Source of the DNA: JASLQO01 sp002327525
Lineage (GTDB): Bacteria > Pseudomonadota > Gammaproteobacteria > Pseudomonadales > Azotimanducaceae
Assembly: GCA_030744435.1 (NCBI GenBank)
Contig: JASLQO010000032.1
Coordinates: 349,165 to 413,164, forward strand
DNA length: 64,000 nucleotides
Reading direction: 5' to 3'
This document shows, piece by piece, positions 53,406 through 62,018 of the stretch; position 1 is the stretch's first letter; each line of letters opens with the position of its first letter. The notes below the pieces were generated by a model. That model was not told the origin of the DNA. It saw nothing but the letters and a program-made list of their open reading frames with translations, and did not search any database. The position numbers and the translations under genes are program-made.

Positions 53406-54752
53406 ATGTCAGTCACCCCACGAGAAACCGCTCCTGAGTATCCGCCCCTCGGAGCGGCGACCTACTCGCTGACCCTGCTTTTTTTCGCCTATGTCCTGTC
53501 CTTCGTCGATCGACAGATACTTGCGCTGCTGGTGGGTCCCATCCGCGATCAGTTCGGCATCACCGACTTTCAGTACAGCCTTGTGCAGGGTGCCGCTTTC
53601 GCCCTACTCTACACGTTCGCCGGGCTACCGCTCGGCCGCATGGCGGATCGCCATTCGCGCAAGTGGGTCATTGCCGTGAGCGTGTGCTTTTGGAGCCTGG
53701 CCACCTGCGCATGCGGCATGGCCAGAAGTTTTACGCAGCTGTTCATCGCCCGCATGGCGGTCGGCGCGGGAGAGGCAGGCCTGTCACCACCGGCGTATTC
53801 GATCATCACCGACAGCTTCGAGCCTCGCCACTTCGGCTACGCCATGGCTTTCTACAAGGTGGCCGTGCAGGTCGGAGGCGGGCTTGCGCTGGTGATCGGC
53901 GGTTTTCTGATCGAGTACTTCACACACCTCGGGCCCATTCACGTACCGATCATCGGCGTGGTTCAACCCTGGCAGGCCACATTGATCAGCGTGGGATTGC
54001 CCGGACTGTTGCTGACACTGTTGTTGTTCACCATCACCGAACCCCGGCGTAAAGGGGTCGCGGTCTTGGAAGACGGCTCAAGCCAGCTGCCCGTGAGTAC
54101 CGTCGCCAGGTTTCTCTGGCGCCGCAAACGCGTGTACCTGTCTCTCTTTCTCGGCTCCTCCATGCTCGCCATGGCAGGCTACGGCAGTGCTGCCTGGTAT
54201 CCGGAGTTTCTGGTGCGCAACTACGGCATGAGCAAGGCCCAGGCCGGAACCAGCTTCGGTTCCATCCTGCTGAGTGCGGGCATCATCGGCGTGATGGTGG
54301 GCCCCTGGATTGCCGACCGCCTGGCCGCACGCGGACACTCGGACGCCTACGTCAGGGCCATCATGTACGCCTCGTTGCTCGCCATCATCCCCGCTGTGGC
54401 AGCGCCCCTGATGGGTTCGGCGGAACTGACTCTCATCGTGCTGTGGCCGGGTGTGATGCTCGGCGCCGTCTACCTCGGTGTGATGGCAGCCTCGTTCCAA
54501 CCCATCACGCCCAACCAGATGCGCGGTCAGACCACGGCGATGTACATCTTCGTCACCAACATACTCGGTATGGCGGTGGGCACCAGTGTGCTGGCCGCAT
54601 TCACCGATTTCCTCTACCAGGACGACGCCTCGCTGCACCTTTCCATCGCCACTGCCAACGCCCTGTTCTACCCTGCCGCTGTGGCGCTGTTTGCGTACTG
54701 CCTGGCGGCGTATCGCACCAGCATGGCAGAGGCGGGCCAGTGGCAACTCTGA
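53406..54752 (+). CDS. MFS transporter (spinster-like)
   Basis: A 448-residue, twelve-helix transporter: YSLTLLFFAYVLSFVDRQIL, ALLYTFAGLPLGRMADRHSR (the loop 2-3 signature), ARMAVGAGEAGLSPPAYSII and SDAYVRAIMYASLL. The group is common beside catabolic genes in Alpha- and Gammaproteobacteria and is thought to import organic acids or aromatic/terpenoid compounds. It is first of a row of enzymes on the same strand (hydrolase, SDR, epoxide hydrolase, SDR). It is divergent from the RND operon. Confidence 0.9.
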   Translation: MSVTPRETAPEYPPLGAATYSLTLLFFAYVLSFVDRQILALLVGPIRDQFGITDFQYSLVQGAAFALLYTFAGLPLGRMADRHSRKWVIAVSVCFWSLATCACGMARSFTQLFIARMAVGAGEAGLSPPAYSIITDSFEPRHFGYAMAFYKVAVQVGGGLALVIGGFLIEYFTHLGPIHVPIIGVVQPWQATLISVGLPGLLLTLLLFTITEPRRKGVAVLEDGSSQLPVSTVARFLWRRKRVYLSLFLGSSMLAMAGYGSAAWYPEFLVRNYGMSKAQAGTSFGSILLSAGIIGVMVGPWIADRLAARGHSDAYVRAIMYASLLAIIPAVAAPLMGSAELTLIVLWPGVMLGAVYLGVMAASFQPITPNQMRGQTTAMYIFVTNILGMAVGTSVLAAFTDFLYQDDASLHLSIATANALFYPAAVALFAYCLAAYRTSMAEAGQWQL

Positions 54753-54789
54753 TTCGGGTAGACTCAGCCGTTTGGAGGGAGGAACAATC

Positions 54790-55578
54790 TTGAGTGAGCG
54801 TGCCAGAACCCTGGACCGCGACGGCGTGCAGATCTACTACGAAGTACATGGCCCGAAAGCTGACGAAGCACGCGCGACGGTCTTGCTGACCCATGGCTTT
54901 TCGGCCACCAGTCGTATGTGGACGCCACAGTTGAAGGCTCTCACGGAACAGTATCAACTGGTTATCTGGGATATGCGCGGCCATGGAAAGTCGGACAGTC
55001 CGGCTGATCTATCTTGCTACAACGAGGCGCTGACCGTTAGAGACATGGCCGCATTGCTGGACGCCATCGATGTGCAAAGTGCGGTCATCGGCGGATTGTC
55101 GCTCGGCGGTTACATGAGTCTCGCCTTTGCAATGACCTACCCCGAGCGCACGCGCGCGCTCATGGTATTCGACACAGGTCCCGGCTACCGCAGGGACGCA
55201 CCGCGCGACGGCTGGAACCGCAGTGCCGTACAAACCGCGAAAGCGCTGGAGAAAAAGGGCTTTGACGGCCTGACCAGTTCCAGCGCCGAGGTGGCATCCG
55301 CACAGCACGACTCTGCCGAGGGTCTGGCCCGCGCAGCGCGCGGCATGCTCACTCAGACTGACGCTCACATCATAGAGGGGCTTGCAGAACTCGCCATGCC
55401 CACACTGGTGCTGGCCGGGGAACTCGATGAGCCATTTCTCGCCGCGACCGATTACATGGCGCGCAAGATCCCCGGCGCCGCCAGGGTGATCCTCGAAGGC
55501 GCGGGACACGCTGCCAACCTCGACCGTCCCAAGGGTTTCAACGCGGTGGTGCAGGAGTTTCTCGATCGGGCCGTGTAA
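54790..55578 (+). CDS. Alpha/beta hydrolase
   Basis: A 262-residue hydrolase: HGFSATSRMW (oxyanion region), WDMRGHGKSD, the nucleophile elbow GLSLGGY (Ser104), Asp in VLAGELDEPF and His in GAGHAANLD. The start is TTG at 54790, preceded by GGAGGGAGGA. It could be an esterase, a lactonase or a C-C bond hydrolase; its place after the transporter suggests a catabolic step. Confidence 0.87.
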   Translation: MSERARTLDRDGVQIYYEVHGPKADEARATVLLTHGFSATSRMWTPQLKALTEQYQLVIWDMRGHGKSDSPADLSCYNEALTVRDMAALLDAIDVQSAVIGGLSLGGYMSLAFAMTYPERTRALMVFDTGPGYRRDAPRDGWNRSAVQTAKALEKKGFDGLTSSSAEVASAQHDSAEGLARAARGMLTQTDAHIIEGLAELAMPTLVLAGELDEPFLAATDYMARKIPGAARVILEGAGHAANLDRPKGFNAVVQEFLDRAV

Positions 55579-55622
55579 CAGCCAACCACGCAGAACCCAC
55601 AAACCAGCAGGAGGCCATACCA

Positions 55623-56483
55623 ATGTCGGATCCGCTTCTGAGAGACAAGGTCGCACTCGTCAGTGCCGCCGGCCGCGGCATCGGACGCGGTATCGCTCTG
55701 GAACTCGCCCGCGCCGGAGCAAAGGTGGCGGTGAACTCATACAGCGAGGACACCACTGCCGGCACTGCGTCGGCGGTTGAGGAACAGGGCACCGAGGCGC
55801 TGGCCTTTCCCGACGATATCACGCAACCAGACGTGATTCTCGCCATGGTGCAAGAAACGCTCGAACGTTTCGGTCGCATCGACATTCTGGTCAACAACGT
55901 CGGCGCTGGGCCTAAGACCGGCATGCAGCCGGAAGCGGGCCCGCTGGGCCCGGTAGCGATGCTCTGGGATGCGCTCTATGCTCAGAATCTGAAGCCCGCG
56001 GTGCTGATGACGGAGGCGGTCGTGCCGCATTTCAGAGAACAGGGTGGCGGTAAGGTCATCAACATCTCGTCTATCGCGGGACGGGCATCGCTCTCGGACA
56101 GGATGCTCACCCACTTCGTCCCGCCCGCATACGGAGCGATGAAGGCTGCGCTTGCCCACTACACGCAGACGATGGCCGAGACACTGGGTCCGCACAACAT
56201 CAACGTCAATGCAGTGTGCCCGGGCATCGTCTACACGGATGCCTGGGCAGGCAATGCCGAACGCGCGGTGCGCACGATCCCCGATTTTCAGGGTATGGAT
56301 GCCAGGGAGTGGTTCGAGGGCATATTCACCAACGCCTATCCCGAGTACTTCCATCCCACGCCCATGCGCCGGGAGCAGACCATCGAGGACATCGGCAACG
56401 CAGTGGTATTTCTCGTCTCGAACCACGCCATGAACATTACCGGACAGTCGCTGATGGTGGACGGCGGCATGGTGAAACTCTAG
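55623..56483 (+). CDS. Short-chain dehydrogenase/reductase (SDR)
   Basis: A 286-residue classical SDR: cofactor motif AAGRGIGRGIALELARAG, LVNNVGAG in place of NNAG, Ser in NISSIAGR and the catalytic pair YGAMKAA, then NVNAVCPGIVYTDAW and the C-terminal ITGQSLMVDGG. NAD(H) or NADP(H) preference is not clear. CAGGAGG lies upstream. It is in the same row as the hydrolase and epoxide hydrolase. Confidence 0.9.
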   Translation: MSDPLLRDKVALVSAAGRGIGRGIALELARAGAKVAVNSYSEDTTAGTASAVEEQGTEALAFPDDITQPDVILAMVQETLERFGRIDILVNNVGAGPKTGMQPEAGPLGPVAMLWDALYAQNLKPAVLMTEAVVPHFREQGGGKVINISSIAGRASLSDRMLTHFVPPAYGAMKAALAHYTQTMAETLGPHNINVNAVCPGIVYTDAWAGNAERAVRTIPDFQGMDAREWFEGIFTNAYPEYFHPTPMRREQTIEDIGNAVVFLVSNHAMNITGQSLMVDGGMVKL

Positions 56484-56504
56484 GAACAACAAAGGAACAT
56501 CGCT

Positions 56505-57653
56505 ATGAACGACACAATCACACCCTATACGATTCAGACCAGCGACGAGCAGCTGGCGGCACTCAAGGCGCGCATTCTGGACACGCGCTGGCCAGAGCGC
56601 GAAACGCCCGACGACTGGACGCAGGGCATCCCGCTCGCCTACACCCGCGAGCTAGCCGAATACTGGGCGAACGACTACGACTGGCGGGCGAGCGAACGGC
56701 GGTTGAATGCCCTGCCGCAATTCACCACTCCGCTCGATGGGCTCGACATCCATTTTCTGCACATCCGCTCGCCCGAAGAGAACGCCCGGCCCCTGCTGCT
56801 CACGCACGGCTGGCCGGGATCGATCATCGAGTTCATGAAAGTGATCGGTCCCCTGACGGATCCTGTGACACACGGCGGCAAGGCGGAAGACGCCTTCCAT
56901 CTCGTTTGTCCCTCCCTGCCTGGATTTGCCTACTCGGGCAAACCGGACCAGCCCGGTTGGGGGATCGAAAAGATCGCCACCGAATGGGACACGCTCATGC
57001 AGCGTCTCGGCTACGAGGCGTACTACGCGCAGGGCGGTGACTGGGGCGCGCTCGTCACCACCACCATCGGTGTGCAGAATCTTGGGCGGTGCAAGGGCAT
57101 ACACGTCAACATGGCGATCACCGCGCCCGATCCCGACACGATGGGAGATCTGACGGACCAGGAACAGCAGGCACTGGCCGGCATGAAGCACTACCAGGAT
57201 TGGGATTCTGGGTATTCCAAACAACAGTCCACCCGGCCACAGACGCTCGGCTACGCCCTGGTGGATTCTCCGGTTGGGCAGATGGCATGGATCGTCGAGA
57301 AATTCTGGGCCTGGACCGACTGCGATGGCCACCCGGAAAACGCGCTGACCAGGGACGAGATGCTCGACAACGTCATGCTCTACTGGCTGCCCGCGGCGGG
57401 AGCCTCATCCGCACGCATCTATTGGGAGAGTTTCGGCAACACGGGCATGGACGCGGTGACCATGCCGAGCGGCATCAGCGTCTTTCCCCACGAGATCTTT
57501 CGCACCTCCAAGCGCTGGGCCGAGAAGCGCTATCAGGACCTGCGTTTCTTCGCTGCCCACGAAAACGGCGGCCACTTCGCCGCATTCGAGGTACCGGAGG
57601 TCTTCGTCACCGACCTGTGCGCGGCGTTCGCTGAAATGCCACTGGAGGGTTGA
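56505..57653 (+). CDS. Epoxide hydrolase (EHN-type)
   Basis: A 382-residue enzyme with the N-terminal epoxide hydrolase domain (LKARILDTRWPERETPDDWT and LAEYWANDYDWR) and the alpha/beta-hydrolase core: HGWPGS (oxyanion), the nucleophile Asp179 in QGGDWGA, and the catalytic His near 357 in HENGGHFAAFE. It opens epoxides to diols in the cytoplasm. Close spacing to both SDR genes suggests a pathway in which an epoxide is hydrolysed and the diol oxidised. Confidence 0.92.
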   Translation: MNDTITPYTIQTSDEQLAALKARILDTRWPERETPDDWTQGIPLAYTRELAEYWANDYDWRASERRLNALPQFTTPLDGLDIHFLHIRSPEENARPLLLTHGWPGSIIEFMKVIGPLTDPVTHGGKAEDAFHLVCPSLPGFAYSGKPDQPGWGIEKIATEWDTLMQRLGYEAYYAQGGDWGALVTTTIGVQNLGRCKGIHVNMAITAPDPDTMGDLTDQEQQALAGMKHYQDWDSGYSKQQSTRPQTLGYALVDSPVGQMAWIVEKFWAWTDCDGHPENALTRDEMLDNVMLYWLPAAGASSARIYWESFGNTGMDAVTMPSGISVFPHEIFRTSKRWAEKRYQDLRFFAAHENGGHFAAFEVPEVFVTDLCAAFAEMPLEG

Positions 57654-57659
57654 CCGAGC

Positions 57660-58478
57660 ATGACAGACTACTCACTGGAAGGTCGTTCGGCCATCGTCAC
57701 CGGTGGTGGTTCCGGGATCGGGCGCGCCTGCGCCCAGCGCCTGGCCTCCGATGGTGCCGCCGTCGTTCTGGTAGGGCGTTCTGAGGAACGCCTGACAGAC
57801 GCCATCGGGGCACTGGTTGATCCCCCGAGGCACCGGTATGTAGCCGGTGACGTCGGCGAAGAAGCCACCATGGAGCAGGCCGTATCCACCGCGCAGGCGC
57901 TCGCACCCCTGGGCGTTGCGCTCGCCAACGCCGGCAGTGGTGGTCTGGGACCGCTCATCGCCACCCCGGCGGACGAATTCGATCGCGTCATGCGCACCAA
58001 TCTGAATGGCACGTTCTTCACCTTCAAGCACGCGGGCGCGGCCATCGCACGCGCCGGTGGGGGCGCGATGTGCGCCATCTCGAGCATTGCCGGATTGCGC
58101 ACACACCGCTTCATGGGCCCCTACTGCACCAGCAAGGCGGCCATCGATATGCTGGTGCGCAATACCGCGGATGAACTCGGCATCGCTGGGGTACGTGTGA
58201 ATTCCGTCTGCCCTGGTTTGGTGGCCACTGAACTCGCGGAAGCGCTGTTTGATGAGCCCACCGTTCACGACGACTACCTCGACTGCATGCCCATCCGGCG
58301 TACGGGCGTCGTCGACGACATCGCCAACGCCGTCGGTTTTCTCTGCAGCGCGCAGGCCAGCTGGATCACCGGTGTCAACCTGCCCGTCGACGGCGGCCAC
58401 CATCTGCGGCGCGGACCCAACGTCGAACCCTTTGCACGCGCCCTGTACGGCGACGACCTTGCCGAGGGGCGCGCCTGA
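57660..58478 (+). CDS. Short-chain dehydrogenase/reductase (SDR)
   Basis: A 272-residue SDR: TGGGSGIGRACAQRLASDGA, ALANAGSGG, ISSIAGLRT, the catalytic YCTSKAAID, SVCPGLVATELAEAL, then PVDGGHHLRRGPN. It starts six bases after the epoxide hydrolase, so they are co-translated. It likely oxidises an alcohol in the same route. It is distinct from the SDR at 55623 (different loops). Confidence 0.9.
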   Translation: MTDYSLEGRSAIVTGGGSGIGRACAQRLASDGAAVVLVGRSEERLTDAIGALVDPPRHRYVAGDVGEEATMEQAVSTAQALAPLGVALANAGSGGLGPLIATPADEFDRVMRTNLNGTFFTFKHAGAAIARAGGGAMCAISSIAGLRTHRFMGPYCTSKAAIDMLVRNTADELGIAGVRVNSVCPGLVATELAEALFDEPTVHDDYLDCMPIRRTGVVDDIANAVGFLCSAQASWITGVNLPVDGGHHLRRGPNVEPFARALYGDDLAEGRA

Positions 58479-58528
58479 TTGGTGAACGCGAAACACAACC
58501 AGTAGTATCAATTCAACAGGGAGGACAT

Positions 58529-58740
58529 ATGGCCGCAGTACTCGTCACGGGCACCAACAAGGGCGTTGGCCTCGAATTTTGTCGACGCTATGCCGCGCGC
58601 GGCGATCAAGTGCTCGGGTGCTGCCGCGATCCGGATACCGCGGATGATCTGAGGGCCATCGGCGACAACGTTGAAGTACTCGGGGTAAGAGTGGGAGACG
58701 GTGCGTCGGTCGCTGAACTTGCGGAAATCATCGGCACACG
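58529..58740 (+). pseudogene. SDR gene truncated after the cofactor-binding part
   Basis: From an ATG with GGGAGG upstream, the frame encodes AAVLVTGTNKGVGLEFCRRY, AARGDQVLGCCRDP and a helix SVAELAEIIG, the first 70 residues of an SDR. It then joins foreign sequence and stops within 17 residues. The active-site Tyr-Lys part is absent. It is the tail of the epoxide-hydrolase gene row. Confidence 0.75.
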
Positions 58741-58940
58741 AGGACATCTTCGGTGTCCTGGGTGGTTCCACGAATCCTTTTTCGGCTGAGAAGATCGTGG
58801 CGCTTTACGGCGACAAGGAATCATACCTCGCGCGATTCGACGCGGCGGCCAGCGCGTCTGCCGGTGCTGGTGTGATCCGACCGCGGGAAGTCGAGCGCCT
58901 CCTCGAGGAAGCATCCCGGACCTGGGACCGGCTCGTTTGA
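58737..58940 (+). pseudogene. C-terminal remnant of an alpha/beta hydrolase domain protein
   Basis: Immediately after the truncated SDR, in another frame, the sequence reads DIFGVLGGSTNPFSAEKIVA, LYGDKESYLARFDAAASA and IRPREVERLLEEASRTWDRL. The LYxxxExYLxxFDxA pattern near the end is typical of the large Abhydrolase_10 family proteins. The junction lies within about ten bases of 58740, so a deletion joined two unrelated genes. Confidence 0.65.
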
Positions 58941-59038
58941 GTTGACCCTGATGTGGCGCCCGGGCAGTTCGATGGACTACAGTTCGTTTCCCTGCGCACG
59001 TATTGTGTGCAACTGGTGCACTACTTCACGAGACAAAT

Positions 59039-59902
59039 ATGCCCCTCGATGTTTCCACGGTCGGTCATTCCACGCGCATGTTCACACACGATGTCGACGC
59101 CAGATGGATCATGGCCTACAGCGCGGGTCTGAACGACTACAACCCGCTATACCTGGACACTACCGCACACAAGGTGGTAGCCCACCCGGTGTTCCCCGTG
59201 TGTCTTGAATGGCCGGTGATTCTGGATAGTCGGCATCTGCCAGGTTCTGAAAACTTGACACCGCAAGAAGCCGCGCGCGGTGTTCACGCCGCCCACGATT
59301 TGCACATCTACCAGCCAATTACCGATGGCAACCGTTTGCAGACAACGGCCACTGTCGTCGGGCTGAAACGCATCCGGCCGGGCGCTGCGCAAACCACGCG
59401 TCTGGATACCGTGAATGCGGACACCGGAAAACCGGTGTGTCGTACCTATCAGCTTGGAATCAGTCGCGGTGTCGACGTCACGGGAGAAGCAACCGAGTCG
59501 GAAATCGCTCCACCAACACCTGTTGGTAACGGTAATGAAAGCCCGCTCGCCGAATGGCCGATGGCGGTGAGCACCGGTGCCGCGCACGTCTACACGGAAT
59601 GCGCACGTATCTTCAATCCGATCCATACGGATCGCACCGTGGCGCTCGCCGCTGGTTTACCGGACATCATCCTGCACGGGACGGCGACCATGGCCATGGC
59701 CGTGGGTCATCTTGTTGCTCAACGTCTAGGTGGCGATCCGACCCGTGTCAGGCGACTGGGCGGCCGTTTCAGTGCCATGGTGCTGATGCCCTCCACGATA
59801 ACGCTCAAACTCTATGACGACCGTGACAATACGCTGTTCTATGAGGTGGCCACCGAGGACGGTGCGTGTGCGTTCAGCAACGGATTTCTCTGCTACGAAT
59901 GA
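59039..59902 (+). CDS. MaoC-like (double hot-dog) enoyl-CoA hydratase family protein
   Basis: A 287-residue protein with two hot-dog halves: an N-terminal half with IMAYSAGLNDYNPLYLD and VAHPVFPVCLEW, and a C-terminal half with the hydratase-2 motif AHVYTECARIFNPIHTDRTV, split, then AAGLPDIILHGTATMAMAVG. The Asn-His pair in FNPIHTD is consistent with R-specific hydration of 2-enoyl-CoA. The start at 59039 follows GAGACAA. It may take part in side-chain beta-oxidation. Confidence 0.85.
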   Translation: MPLDVSTVGHSTRMFTHDVDARWIMAYSAGLNDYNPLYLDTTAHKVVAHPVFPVCLEWPVILDSRHLPGSENLTPQEAARGVHAAHDLHIYQPITDGNRLQTTATVVGLKRIRPGAAQTTRLDTVNADTGKPVCRTYQLGISRGVDVTGEATESEIAPPTPVGNGNESPLAEWPMAVSTGAAHVYTECARIFNPIHTDRTVALAAGLPDIILHGTATMAMAVGHLVAQRLGGDPTRVRRLGGRFSAMVLMPSTITLKLYDDRDNTLFYEVATEDGACAFSNGFLCYE

Positions 59903-59965
59903 CTAACGTTGCTCAAACTGCCCGCGCGTCGTTAGACTCGCCCATCGGAACCGCCGGGGGATAAC

Positions 59966-60730
59966 TTGCTGAAGAAAATCGCATTCGTGGCCAGCCGCAG
60001 CGTCGATGCCCAGTCGGCCCGCACCACTCTGATGCAACGCTATCCCAGCGTCGATCCGGCCGAAGCAGACGTCGTCGTTGCACTAGGCGGTGATGGGTAC
60101 ATGCTGGAAGCCATACACCGCAACATGGCCCATCGCACCCCCATCTACGGCATGAATCGCGGTACGGTGGGTTTTTTGCTCAACAACTACGAAGAGGAAG
60201 GGTTGTACGAGCGTCTAGATGCGGCTGAACCCGCCGTACTCAAACCTCTGAAGATGATCGCAACCACCGATGCCGGTATATCTCAACAGGCGCACGCCTT
60301 CAACGAGGTATCGCTCTTGCGTCAGACGCGACAGGCGGCAAATCTCAAGGTTGTCATAGACAATACCGTGCGTATTCCAAACCTCATGTGCGACGGCGCG
60401 CTGGTTTCGACACCCGCTGGCAGTACCGCTTACAACCTGTCGGCCCATGGCCCGATTCTGCCCATCGGTTCTGGTGTACTGGCGCTCACACCCATCAGCG
60501 CCTTTCGCCCGCGTCGCTGGCGCGGTGCGGTGCTGCGCCAGCAGGCCCGCATACGCCTGGAGGTACTCGATCACTTCAAACGTCCGGTGAGCGCGGTAGC
60601 AGACGCACACGAGGTGCGCGACGTAGTGGAGGTGGATATCTCCGTGGACGAGGAAGCTCACGTCGAGTTGCTATTCGATCCCGGTCACAACCTGGAAGAA
60701 CGCATCCTCAACGAGCAGTTCATCCCCTAA
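59966..60730 (+). CDS. nadK: NAD kinase
   Basis: A 254-residue ATP-NAD kinase that makes NADP: ALGGDGYMLEAIHRN (the GGDG active site), GMNRGTVGFLLNNY, the NEVSLLRQ segment, and the glycine-rich DGALVSTPAGSTAYNLSAHG. It has TTG at 59966 after GGGGGAT. The protein is slightly shorter than E. coli NadK (292). A core metabolic gene, it marks return to conserved chromosome. Confidence 0.92.
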   Translation: MLKKIAFVASRSVDAQSARTTLMQRYPSVDPAEADVVVALGGDGYMLEAIHRNMAHRTPIYGMNRGTVGFLLNNYEEEGLYERLDAAEPAVLKPLKMIATTDAGISQQAHAFNEVSLLRQTRQAANLKVVIDNTVRIPNLMCDGALVSTPAGSTAYNLSAHGPILPIGSGVLALTPISAFRPRRWRGAVLRQQARIRLEVLDHFKRPVSAVADAHEVRDVVEVDISVDEEAHVELLFDPGHNLEERILNEQFIP

Positions 60731-60757
60731 GCAGACATTAATCGACAGATTCAGGAA

Positions 60758-61993
60758 ATGAGCGCGATTGCCATCGATTTACCGGAAAAAGTCACCTCGG
60801 CCCGAGATGGCATCCTCGCATTCGCCGAACAGGAGGTGCTGCCGCGGCATGAAGCCAACCAGGCCCTGTTCGAAAATCCACGGTCGCTGTACCGCGAGGA
60901 TGGTCGATTTTCCGACGACCTGCTCGCACTGATCCGGGAGGTGCGCACGGCCTCCGCCGCAGCGGGTTTCTACCAGATGTGTGTCCCCGAGAAGCTCGGT
61001 GGCGGCGGTCTTGGGCACCTCGCCTACTTCGTCGCGTGGAATGCACTATTTCACCGTTGCGGGCCCCAGAACTGGCTGATGCTATATGCCCTCGCCCATT
61101 GGGCGTTCGGCCCCAGCCGCCTGCTGACCCAGGTCACACCCGAGGCACAGCAACGCATTCTCGCCGGACTGATGGATGGCACACGCTCAATGTGCTTCGG
61201 CCTCTCGGAACCCAACGCCGGATCCGACGCCAGCATGATCAAGACGCGCGCGCGCAAGGATGGCGACGGCTGGCGCATCAGCGGGCGCAAGATCTGGACG
61301 AGTAATGCGCCGATCGCCAACTATTGTGTCGTGTTTGCGGTAACGGATGCAGACAGGGCAGCCGCCAAGCAGGGCGGCATCAGCGCGTTTCTGGTTCCGA
61401 CCGACAGTCCCGGCTTCACTGTGCAGCGCATCATCAAGCTGTTCGGTCACATCGGTGGCGACGAGGCAGAACTGGCGCTGGAGGATGTCTACGTCGAGCC
61501 CTGGCAGATTGTCGGCGAACTCGACCAGGGTTTCAGCGCCGCGCTCTACGGCGTATCTCTGGGCCGCATCTACAACTCCGCGCGGGCGGTTGGATACGGT
61601 CGCTGGGCTGTTGAACTCGCGCTGGAATACGCAAGTACGAGAGAGGCGTTCGGCAGCACCATTTCGCAGTATCAGGGCGTGACCTTTCCGCTGGCGGACT
61701 CCGCCACGGAATTGCACGCAGCCCATCTCATGGGCATCAACGCCGCAATGCTGCTCGACCAGGGCAATCCCGCCGTGAAGGAACTGTCGATGACGAAGGC
61801 CTACTCAGTGCAGGCCGGGTACCGGGCCGTGGATCGCGCCATACAAACCCATGGCGCCATGGGCTTCACCAATGAGGTGGGACTCACGCAAGCATGGCAT
61901 AGTCTGCGCATCGTGAACGTGGCAGACGGTACCAACGAAATCTTGAATCGAACCATCGCACAGCGTCTGCTCAAGGGTGATACAGACATCTAA
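60758..61993 (+). CDS. Acyl-CoA dehydrogenase (ACAD10/11-like)
   Basis: A 411-residue flavoprotein: YQMCVPEKLGGGGLG, CFGLSEPNAGSDASMIKTRA, ISGRKIWTSNAP, the FAD/tetramer region and RQAF-like YASTREAFGSTISQYQG, and a C-terminal NVADGTNEILNRTIAQRLL. At the position of the base Glu in medium-chain enzymes (YEGT) it has ADGT, as in ACAD10/11-type proteins, so Asp may be the base. It is 27 bases after nadK and not necessarily functionally linked to it. Confidence 0.9.
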   Translation: MSAIAIDLPEKVTSARDGILAFAEQEVLPRHEANQALFENPRSLYREDGRFSDDLLALIREVRTASAAAGFYQMCVPEKLGGGGLGHLAYFVAWNALFHRCGPQNWLMLYALAHWAFGPSRLLTQVTPEAQQRILAGLMDGTRSMCFGLSEPNAGSDASMIKTRARKDGDGWRISGRKIWTSNAPIANYCVVFAVTDADRAAAKQGGISAFLVPTDSPGFTVQRIIKLFGHIGGDEAELALEDVYVEPWQIVGELDQGFSAALYGVSLGRIYNSARAVGYGRWAVELALEYASTREAFGSTISQYQGVTFPLADSATELHAAHLMGINAAMLLDQGNPAVKELSMTKAYSVQAGYRAVDRAIQTHGAMGFTNEVGLTQAWHSLRIVNVADGTNEILNRTIAQRLLKGDTDI

Positions 61994-62018
61994 GAGCGCA
62001 GATCGACACGAAGGCGCT

